NCBI GenBank assembly: GCA_001510575.1
Contig: LNGK01000005.1
Span: forward strand, 558,001 to 622,000
From: Knoxdaviesia capensis
Lineage: Eukaryota > Ascomycota > Sordariomycetes > Microascales > Gondwanamycetaceae
Reading direction: 5' to 3'
Length of the DNA: 64,000 nucleotides
The first letter of the stretch is position 1; each line of letters begins with the position of its first letter. Made by a program: the position numbers and the translations under genes. The notes beneath the pieces are model-generated. The model had not been told where the DNA came from. It was given only the letters and a program-made list of their open reading frames with translations, and searched no databases. Of this stretch, positions 55,526 through 64,000 are shown piece by piece.

Positions 55526-57774
55526 GGTCGTTGGTGAGTTGGCGCCTCTAGCCCACGGTGAGTGGTTGAATCTGTTTTTTTCGCTCTGTCAGAGTGTGTG
55601 GAAGACTTGCTGAACTAACTCATTCCAGTTTGTTCAGGATAGGACCGTCCTCGTTAGTGAACCGATATATATATATATATAGATGTATCTATAGATTTAA
55701 ATACTCCATAATTCAAAGATTCAAAGGAGCATCTAGCATGCTTGGTATAGACTCACAGGGCTTTCAGCAATAGTTGCTATATATCAGATAGTGGCCGGTA
55801 ACTTGGGCAAGAAACTTTGACCAGAAGGCAGATGGATACAGAACAAGAAATTTAGAAACCTAACTTGGAGGCAAGAGCTCAATTTATGCCATCTCTACGA
55901 AGATACTCCTCCTGACCTGTCTTACCATATAGACCTAAAAATGTTGAATTTCTTTTGATCATGGGATGGCTCTAAGGCTGTACTGACTCGCAGCTTGAAT
56001 TGCCCCCAACCTGACAAAGTCACCTGGCTTCTTAGGTTATTGTGTATGTAAGAACAATATTCGATTCGAAAGATAGAGAGTCTAGGCAGTTTTAGGGATA
56101 TTGAATGCGGGTTAGCCTATGCATCTAATTCAGGGGTACTCAGAATCCGGGGAAGATCCAAGATATCGGGGCCGCAATACAATGGAAGTTTCTCTAAGAC
56201 ACTTAGTGCAGCTAGGGAAGACCACATCCCAGCCAGGAGTTCCCGACGTCACTCGGTGATATCTGCAGCCACATAAGTCCCATCCACTTACCAAAGGGAG
56301 CAGAGGCTCTAAATGAGACTCTAAAGCTCCCGAGTGACACTTGAATGCATGTACATACCTTTGACAATTTTAACGCCCTCTAATCTGGCAGTCTCCTCAG
56401 AGATCCCTGGCCAAGATAGACTGGAGCATCATATTCGGCTCTGCTCAGACCAACTAGAGCATTCACTATTCATGAGTGTCGTCTCCAAAGCCTCATTCAG
56501 GGGCTATCGACACCTCTCCAGCCATCACCAAGTCACTCTCCCATGAATTACCCCTTTCCAGCCCTATGCGTCATACCATTGACCCAGAGTAATGCCGGTA
56601 TCACCTGCCCTGATTCCCTGATCTGATAAGCAAATATGCACAATCAATCATTGTGCTATCGTGAATCAGGCCTTCGAGAAATACCCATTTAGGAAGGGGC
56701 CGAATAAAAAAAAGCTGCCCCTAAACCCCGTGATCTTTGTGCTCGACTTCCTCTCCAGGCGCCCCGAAGGTATCTCGACCGCTATAACCTCGTAGAACAG
56801 GTACCTCGTGCAATAATCCCCCCAAAGTATCTCCGTAAGGTGCCAGAATTTCTCTTCTTTTATTCCTGCAAAACCGGAGCAATATAACGAGAGTGATTGT
56901 GCTAAAATTTTGGGATCAAAACCCGAGGCTTTCCCCCGGCCCCTTTCGTCCCAAACTTTCCCTCTTTTTTTTTTTCTTCCCTTCTTTCTTCACCTGGTTC
57001 TTCTTCGTCTTCCCCCTTTTTAGAAAAACTTTAATTCTTTCTAATTCCTTCTTTCTTCTTTTATTCTTCAACCCTTACCCAGGTACCCCCACTCCTTCAC
57101 TATTACTCTTCTATCGTGTTCCGACTTATAGTTCCACCTTAAAGTTATAAGTTCTTCTTTGATCATTGTGTATCAAAGTATTTCTTATACTTCATCGTGT
57201 TTCTATCTTAAGTTCATCGTAAAGTGTAATAGTGTTTTCGATAAAAGTTTATCGAAGTCTTCTATTCTTCTTTCCCTTTATTCAGTTCCTAAGTCTAGGT
57301 TCTTCGTGAAGGTGTTTCGTTCCTTTCTCTGTTTCTTCTTTATTGTGTTCTTCATAGTAAAGTTCCCTTCCATTCCTTGTTCTTCTGCTTTATGAAGTCC
57401 TAAGTCTAGGATCTTCTTAAAGTCCTTTCATTCATTTACTCCCCCTTTCTCCTTCGTTGTGTTCCTTTCAGGTTCATTGTGAAGGCTTCTCGCTAAGAGT
57501 TTATTCTCGACGCCCCTTTTTTCGTGTTTTCCCCTTTTCGTTTATTTCTCCTTTACTCTATCTTCTATTCTTTTTCTCTTTCTAAAAATCAAAAAAAATA
57601 CTTCTTCTGTTCTTTGTGCTTACTATTTCTGATTTTCGTGATTCGTTCTATTCTTCTGCTGTTGTCTCTTTGTCCTTTTTACTGTTTAGTGTAAAGGCCC
57701 TTGTCCTGTCTTGTTACATCGATATAACGTAGTATACGTTATATCTGTGTAACTGCTCACTCCTGTTTGTGAAG
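55526..57774. other. AT-rich intergenic region with palindromes
   Basis: About 2.2 kb between two divergent genes. An AT dinucleotide run lies at 55665-55681. From 55,700 to 56,700 the sequence is AT-richer than the genes, with only short unrelated frames, like worn repeat DNA. From 56,900 to 57,770 it is very T/C-rich with several perfect palindromes close to the start of the oxygenase gene. Confidence 0.5.
57124..57745. other. Cluster of perfect short palindromes
   Basis: Inverted repeats: ACTTATA/TATAAGT (57124-57152), CTTTGAT/ATCAAAG (57157-57178), TTCGATAAA-AG-TTTATCGAA (57237-57256), and GATATAACGT-AGTAT-ACGTTATATC (57721-57745). The last ends 29 bases before the start codon of the oxygenase gene and would form a 10-bp hairpin in its leader. 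They may be protein-binding dyads or RNA structures. Confidence 0.55.
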
Positions 57775-60304
57775 ATGGAAACTCCTATTATGTCGCCGAG
57801 TAAACTGTTCCCTGTGGCTAAGACGCCTCTGCGGCTTAAGAGAAGTCTTTGCGTTTCGTTCCCTCCTAACACTCCTCCTGTTCAGGAGGATTACGATGTG
57901 CGGCGCAAGCTGCTGAAGATTCAAGAGTTTGACACGGACAAGCCTGTGTACGTGCAGGCCAGCCCTAACCTTCCTGGTGGCATTAGCCGCCTCCATAAGC
58001 TGATTGCCGACAAGGTCATGACCCATATCCAGGTCTGGGCTGCCAATCGCCAGGCCCTGTGTGATTCTCTCCCATACTTCAAAAGTCATCAAGGTGGTGC
58101 TTATACCTCCAGCCGCCATGTCCGGGGCCTTCTGCTGGATGGATTCCCCGAAATTCGGGATCTAATCACCGAGGATGTTATTATCAGTCACGTGTATGTT
58201 ATTTCAGGTTTTCAATTTAATTATTCTTGTTGTTTTTGTTCATGCCCGTGAATAGAGGAAAAGTGCTGACAGTTCTTTGTGTTTACCCTTCATTATAGCG
58301 GCGGAGGCCTGTCGACCACTACCAAAACTACTTCAATGACGCGCAACTCGGACCAGCGCAGCGACTCGTCTGTTCTTTCATGCTGGAAAAATAGCTTCAT
58401 GCATAATGTTCCCATTGCGGTGCTTGCCGGTATGTTTTGATTGCTGTGGCCTCAATATGATAGCCCCCTTCCCTGTCAAAGATGCTAACTGTCCCCCTAT
58501 TGTTGTTTTTGAATTAGGCAACCAGTGCCCTCTGCTTGATGTCAAGATGCCATGCGTGTATGCTGTAATGGACGTGTTTATTGTCACTGAGATGTGGCCC
58601 GAGAAGAGCATCGGCGGATTTGCGTTTTGGAAGATGAAGCTTCAACGCATCGATCCCACAACCAAGGCATGGTGGATGCGGTCGCGCCTGGAGGGTCCTC
58701 TGCCCCCGATCCAGCCCGGCCAGTACACCTGCGCGAAGCAGACCTGCGAGAAGTGCGGCAAGGAGTCGAAGAAGATCTTTAACGAGGCGTGGACGTGCCT
58801 CACGGCCACGTGCGCGGCCTTCTTCACCGGTCTGCCCGACCACGCGGAGTGCACCTACTCCGACGACTTCCTCAACGAGCGCATCGACCCCGCGGCGCTC
58901 GGCGTGGCCAAGTTCGACCTCGTGCCCAAGCTCCCGCAGATGGAAAAGAATCTGACCGGCTCCGAGGAGGCCTTCCGCACCGGCTTCGTGTGCCCCCGCT
59001 GCCGATGCTGCAGCCGTCGGCTACACTGGACGAACTGGACCTGTGAGAATGGCGAGTGCGGCCATGTCATCGAGTCCAACCTCCAAATCATCCCCGCCTC
59101 CAACATTAAAATCGGGCCGTTCTTCATCAACGAGAAGCGCGCCGCCACCAAGGAGGGCATCATCACCATGTGCAAGGATGTCGTGCACGGCAACTACATT
59201 GTCTCGCAGTTCCTGCTTACCGATGTCTACGGTCGCGTTGGCGACAAGGGCAAAGTTGTCGGCTCGGCGACCGTTCTGCGCCCTGTTCCCAAGCTGCTGA
59301 AGTCCGCCAATGGTCCCAACCAGCTTTGGGAGGATGTCCAAGCCATTGCTGGCGAAGACAACTGGCAGCGGTATCCCGTGCGCCTCCGGGGCTGTAAGTC
59401 ACCTCATCCCGTTTCCCCCTTGTGCAGCTGTCTATCTGTGTTCTCGTGTCTCTGTTTATCCCGGCATACTAACGCTCGTTTCGTCTTCTTTCTCTGCACA
59501 GCCAAGCACGAGGTCGTGACCCGTCACTATATCCAGAACTACGGTGCGCCGTACAAGTTTGTTGTTGATGTGCCGAGCAAGTCTTTCTCCGAGGCCGGCC
59601 TGCCCATCATCCACGCGCTGAAGCGCCTCACCTGGGCCGGAGAGACCGCCATCGACCTGACGCACAAGAACATTGCGGCGTGCAAGGAAGAGTATAAGCT
59701 GTCGGGCAATATGCCCACCACCTTCACCCACAAGTTCAATGAGCTTCTGGCCCTGGGATACTTTGAGACTGATAAGATTTCCGTAAGTCACTGTTGTTTT
59801 TTTTTTTTTTTTGGTTTCCTGTTTCTCTTTATCCTGCACAGCCATTTCAGCAGCTAACATGTGTTGTTGTCCCAGTATCACGATGATGGCGAGGACACTC
59901 TTGGTCCTACTGTTGCCACCCTTTCGCTCGGAGCGTCATCGATCATGGCCTTCCGTCTAAAGAAGCCTCTCACTGGTCTCAAGGTTAAGCAGCACGAGGT
60001 TCTGCAGTTCCCGCTGCACCACGGCGACATGGTTGTCATGCATGGAGCAGACATTCACAAGGCGTACGAGGTACGGACTCACTTCCCTCTATCCCCGCCT
60101 AATTTCACATTCCCCTTACGTCTTGTCCCCTACTAACCCCTTCCATAGCATAAGGTTGACCCCAAGGGCGCTCGCCGGTTCGCCTTGACTTGCCGGCATA
60201 TAGACCCGGAGAAGCTCACCGCGGAGGTTGCCGCCAAGGCCGCTGAGATGAGCGAACTGCCTGCCTGCTTCCACAGCACCGACCTCGACTACCACGGAAA
60301 CTAG
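57775..60304 (+). CDS. AlkB-like 2OG-Fe(II) oxygenase with two zinc knuckles
   Basis: Six exons (57775-58193, 58299-58429, 58518-59393, 59502-59782, 59876-60070, 60149-60304) give 685 residues. All five introns have consensus donors (GTATGT, GTATGT, GTAAGT, GTAAGT, GTACGG) and AG acceptors, and every join keeps frame. The C-terminal double-stranded beta-helix carries the iron ligands His571 and Asp573 (YHDDGED), distal His635, and Arg644 for 2-oxoglutarate (RRFALTCRH). SLGASSIMAFRL fits AlkB-type dioxygenases, which oxidatively demethylate nucleic acids or proteins. In the middle are two similar Cys clusters: C260-x2-C263 ... WTC277-x4-C282 and C342-x2-C345 ... WTC359-x4-C364, probably zinc-binding. 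The N-terminal 180 residues are unassigned; a Ser/Thr-rich stretch is encoded by exon 2. Nucleic-acid demethylation is plausible but unproven. Intron 5 falls exactly before the distal iron ligand. Confidence 0.88.
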
Positions 60305-61343
60305 AGCCCGCGCCCGCGCCGGTTCCTTCGGCCCTCTCTCTCGGCCCGAGTCGTTTTGCTCTCTTCATAGTTTTGCGCGATGTTCCCCTCCCCTCCAAGG
60401 ATTTTCCTTCGGCTCGCTTTGTTTTCCCACTTCTTGATTTTCGCCTTGTTTCCTGCTCTTTCGGTTCGTGTTTCTCTGCCTTTTTTCGTTTTCGTTATCG
60501 TGTGCGCCGATCGCCGGCGCGCGGACCGGGCCTCTCTTACTCTACCACGCGGATTGGACGATACTTTGTTTCTGTGGCCTGGACCTCCAATGCCTAGACC
60601 CCGATGTGGCCAAAATACCAAAAAAAAGATACACCTACACCCCCCCGACAAATATCACCAAAAAAACGATCGGAAAATCTGATAAAATCTTCGACAAAAA
60701 AATACGAAAAATACTTTGCACGACTTACGATGATGATGATGATACCCGAGAATCATACTCACACTCACGCATACTACTGCGCACATACACTTGGGGGAAA
60801 CAAACACGTCTGTTTCCCGGTTCGGTTTTCTGCTTTTCTTTTCTGCCTGCTTCGTTTTGTTGGGCGTTCTGTAGCGCTTTGGCTTCTGCCTGTTTTTTTC
60901 TCATGGTTTCTGCTGGCATTGTGAAGCACTTTGGCTTCTGTCCGGTTCTTTCAGTCTTGTTCTATGTGTTTCGTTCTGTTCCTTTTCTGTTCCTTCGTCT
61001 TGCTATTTTCTCTCTAGAGTAGAGTTGAGTCTCTCGGATACTTTGCACTTGCTACATACAATAATACATCATCGTTTCGTCACATGCTCCTGTCCCTTGT
61101 CCATCCATCTCAATGTGTGGAGAATATATGCTACGTGAATGTGTAAATGTGTGATTGAGAATGGCCATGGGAGAATATCAAGTTGTATGACCATCAAAAT
61201 AACGGATCATACTGAAGTTGGTGCATTTACATTCCATTATATACAGTTACACTTGGAAAAACAGGTAGTATACAGATCAAATCCCCTATCTTGCCACAGC
61301 ATCATATCCACCAGCCATCGTACATACACTCCACCACTCCCCT
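60305..61343. other. Intergenic between convergent genes
   Basis: About 1 kb holding the 3' regions of the oxygenase (+) and ATP12 (-). It is T-rich with an A-rich patch near 60,620-60,710. No gene seen. Confidence 0.5.
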
Positions 61344-62635
61344 TCACATCCGCCCAGTTCCGGTGACCAACAGCACAACACTCCCCAGCTGTCGACGCAC
61401 ATCCTCGCGCTCAACATCGTGCGTGTCCTCAACCTCGCCCCACCGGCCCGTCTGCCACGCCGTCTCGATGGTGGCCGCATGGGCCGCCTCGTCGATGCCA
61501 AACACCGCTGCCGCACCACTACCACCACCACCGCCCGCAGCGGCCAGGGCGGAAGCGTCGCGAGGAAGCGTCTCCGACCACTCGGCCACCAGCCGCGCGC
61601 CCAGCAGCAGGCTCTTGCCGGCCAGGACCGCGCGCTCCAGGCCGGCCAGATCGAACCCGCCCAGCCCGGCCACCCACGCGCGCACGACCTCGCGCGTCGC
61701 CTCGTCCTGGCGCCGCGGCAGGATCGACTGCGAGTCCAGCAGGGGCTCAATGCGCACGCCGGGCCACACGCGCGCACACAGGTGCGCGACCACCGGCTCG
61801 GCGGCCGCGCGCTGCTGCTCGCGCAGCGACACGATGCCGGCGGCCGCGCCCGCCGCGGCCTCGGCGGCGGGGGGCTCGGGCGCCCAGCACAGCAGCGAGT
61901 CGGTGTCGAGGTAGCGCAGCAGGTGCGCGGCGAGCGCGGCGCGCGTGCGCGCGTCGGCGGCTTGCAGGTCGAGCGCGCGGCTGAGCAGGCTCGTCAGCGG
62001 GACCAGGTGCGGCCGCGAGGCGTCGGACGCGCTGGTCAGCTGGTCCCATTCGAGCGCGAGGGCCGCGGCGAGGGCCGGCTTGGAGGCCGGGATGCAGATG
62101 GTTTCCTTCGTGGTTGGGTGGCGCAGCGCGCGCGAGTCGAGGTGCACTTGGAGGGCGCCTGCGGGGAGCCGGTCAGGGGTTAGTGTCAACAGCCCACATA
62201 CACACAAACACTGAGCAAAGGAGAGAGAGAGAGAGAGAAGCGAAAGGAAAGAGTCGTACCGTCAACCTCCTGCACGCTCACGTCCTTCCAGAACCGCCGC
62301 GCCGACGCCATCGTGGCCGCCGTGCCCATCATCGACGACTTCCTCAGCGACGGCTGCGTCTTCTTCCCCTCGCCGCGGCGGATCTCGCGTGCCGTGCGCA
62401 GCATCTCCGCCTGGCGCTTCCGCCGGATCACGCGCGCGTAGTAGTCCGTCGCCATGCCCTCGTTCGGTGTCGCAGGCGGCGGTGGCGGCGGCGCAGCGGC
62501 CGCGTCGACGGCGCCCGGCGCGACCTGCGCGCTGGATGCGGCTGTGGTGTGCAGGAGGGCCGCTCGGCTAGCACCGGCGAGCGGCGGGACCACGGCCCGT
62601 AGACGCGGGACGAGAGAAGTTGGAATCCGCGGCAT
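61344..62635 (-). CDS. F1-ATPase assembly chaperone Atp12
   Basis: Two exons, 62635-62260 and 62158-61344, give 396 residues. Atp12 is a mitochondrial matrix chaperone that binds the F1 alpha subunit before alpha/beta hexamer assembly. The first 40 residues (Arg, Ala, Ser, no acid) form a presequence. The core starts at RRFWKDVSVQEVDGALQVHLDSRALRHP (joined by the 101-bp intron; GTACGA donor, CAG acceptor) and continues IPASKPALAAALALEWDQL, LTSLLSRALDL, LLRYLDTDSLL and SLREQQ, all diagnostic. The C-terminal half (ILPRRQDEATREVVRAW, LERAVLAGKSLLLGARLV) is alanine-rich and contains a Gly run near residue 350. The intron holds a GA dinucleotide run (62220-62238). A TTAGGG-type motif pair stands about 440 bases upstream. 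Long open frames on the opposite strand are artefacts of the codon bias. Confidence 0.93.
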
Positions 62636-63642
62636 TGTTGTGTTAGGTTTGCCTGTAGTGAGAATTCAGTAGATTAGATAGAGACGGAAGTTAGATGAGG
62701 TAGTAGAAAAGTGAGGTTGAAAATTTCAGAGCCGCTCGTTTGTAGGTCGGGCGATGCACCAATCACAGGAGAGCGGCCCGCAGGGGATAGCTCAAGGTAC
62801 TTGTTACTAGACTGTGCTCCTTAAAGATACATTGAGTACGCCAGGGCACAGCAACCAAATCGCAAGATACATCATCTTGACGAGAAAAGTGTGTTAGAAG
62901 TGAGAAACAGCATTTTTGATGGATCAAGGTTGCTTCTATATACTCCTGTAAGTTATGGTTCCGTATGGGTGTTGGAGTTTGTTGCGTTGTGTGAACTCGG
63001 ATCCTCCAGACCAGACTTTAACCCTATAGCCCACCTAGAGTATCTCAGAATTATATGCGAAATGAGAGAATTCGACCAACCCTAACCCTAATATAATCAA
63101 CCACCAGCTTCCCATCAACCACAACCAAAGAGACAGACACATTCACTTGAAGCAACATTTGAGTTTCCACACACAAGCACATCTATTTTGAGTCTAAAAA
63201 AAACCAAACAATGTCTATACTGCAGAACACACACACACAATAATACAACAACTCAAAAAAATGAAATAACGCAAGCCTGTGGCAGGTATATAAATCGGCC
63301 AGGCAGGGGAGTGAAAGACCACGAGCGAGATAGAGGGGGAGAGGGGAATAAGGAAGGCTTTTGTATCAACATAACAGGAACGGAAAAAAGAAACCAAGGC
63401 CGAAAAAGAAAGAAGGAGGAGGAAAGTATACAAAGGAACATGCAGAAAGACAGAGAGAGAGTATATGTAACAAGAAGAATGATCAGGCACAAACCAAGAA
63501 AACAGCAGAAAAGAAAAGCTCTATACAAACGCATCGTTAATGACTGTAAGGCATATTCCCCTGCTCCCGCTACCGCTCCGGCTCCCGCCCCCAATCCCCC
63601 CCAGCTCTCCCCACCTCGGGCCGACGCACTGAACCAGATCCG
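62636..63642. other. Intergenic, ATP12 promoter side
   Basis: About 1 kb with AACCCTAACCCTAA at 63078-63091. The part from 63,200 is very A-rich and is probably the 3' untranslated region of the partial gene to its right. No gene seen. Confidence 0.5.
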
Positions 63643-64000
63643 TTAATACGGCGGCCGCGAGACCGCGCTGAACCCGGTCTCGCCCGCCCGACTGTCGATC
63701 TCGCGGAGCAGGTCCTGCAGATCCAGCACGTGGTGGCCGTGGCCGTGGCCGTGGCCCACCGTCTCGACCGTGCCCAGCGACGGCCGGATCCCGGTAGCTG
63801 CGGCCGAGCTGCGCCGGCTACTGACGCGCCGCGGCATGCCGCCCGCGGCCTTCTCGCTGGCGCTGGGCAGCGGGGGCACCGGCGGCACCACGGCTGCGGC
63901 CGCCGGGGGCTGGCCGTCCTGGCTGGTGCGGCCGCCAAAGTCGGATGACGTGCGGGTCGGGTTCGACGTCAGCGGGCCGGTGGACTTGCCGCGCGACGGT
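63643..64000 (-). CDS. 3' end of a gene of unknown function (partial)
   Basis: A - strand frame, open to the window edge, ends with TAA at 63643-63645 and codes for the last 118 or so residues of a protein whose start lies beyond 64,000. It is rich in Ser, Pro, Gly and Ala, with a PPVPPLPSASEKAAGG stretch, an RRVSSRRSS basic/serine patch, a short Gly-His repeat (GHGHGHGHH) and an ending HVLDLQDLLREIDSRAG that looks like an amphipathic helix. Third positions are strongly G/C as in the neighbouring genes. I recognise no family. It is transcribed in the same direction as ATP12. Confidence 0.6.
   Translation of the reverse strand, partial: PSRGKSTGPLTSNPTRTSSDFGGRTSQDGQPPAAAAVVPPVPPLPSASEKAAGGMPRRVSSRRSSAAATGIRPSLGTVETVGHGHGHGHHVLDLQDLLREIDSRAGETGFSAVSRPPY

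Noticed and set aside
61419..62183. 254-codon frame antisense to ATP12
   Set aside because: Arg/Gly/Ala-rich artefact opposite a recognised gene.

Overview
The window looks like nuclear DNA of a filamentous ascomycete (Pezizomycotina). Three things point there. Most recognisable genes are split by short GT-AG introns (56-140 bp, with one of 437 bp) that carry CTAAC or CTGAC branch sites. Coding exons are very rich in G/C at third codon positions, between pyrimidine-rich or microsatellite-rich spacers. The families are fungal: a rhodopsin-like seven-helix membrane protein, HNH_2-like proteins, NC2-beta, Atp12, Hom2 and Ysa1. I cannot name the species. Exon joins were worked out by hand from splice signals, reading frame and remembered family conservation; none was tested by search or RNA.

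Layout. Bases 1-13,786 hold no gene I can support, only simple repeats, homopolymers and a hairpin. A single-exon, disordered, acidic protein follows (13,787-15,244), then 3.3 kb without a gene. From 18.5 to 31.5 kb genes are dense: a divergent pair of oxidoreductases (FAD-dependent on -, SDR on +), NC2-beta (NCB2), two unrelated-looking Nudix hydrolases facing each other (Ysa1-type and an ADP-sugar-type), a conserved fungal protein of unknown role, and a mitochondrial serine/homoserine O-acetyltransferase. From 32.0 to 38.0 kb lies a head-to-tail array of four paralogous HNH_2-like genes on the - strand. One is a pseudogene with identifiable lesions, and all four have lost the histidines expected at the nuclease site. 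An atypical SDR, a secreted alpha-carbonic anhydrase with an acidic insertion, a large multi-pass membrane protein, aspartate-semialdehyde dehydrogenase (HOM2), a rhodopsin-like membrane protein and an acidic-tailed unknown follow up to 55.5 kb. After an AT-rich stretch with clustered palindromes come an AlkB-like 2OG-Fe(II) oxygenase with two zinc knuckles, the F1-ATPase chaperone ATP12, and the 3' end of a gene that leaves the window.

Metabolic links. HOM2 makes aspartate semialdehyde for threonine and methionine. The acetyltransferase at 29.9 kb belongs to the homoserine/serine acetyltransferase family that feeds methionine or cysteine synthesis. They lie 18 kb apart on opposite strands and are not a cluster. 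No secondary-metabolite core enzyme, transposase, rRNA, convincing tRNA or CRISPR array was seen. The most unusual features are the degenerate HNH-like array, the zinc-knuckle AlkB-like oxygenase with palindromes ahead of it, and short CCCTAA (telomere-like) motifs in several intergenic spacers.
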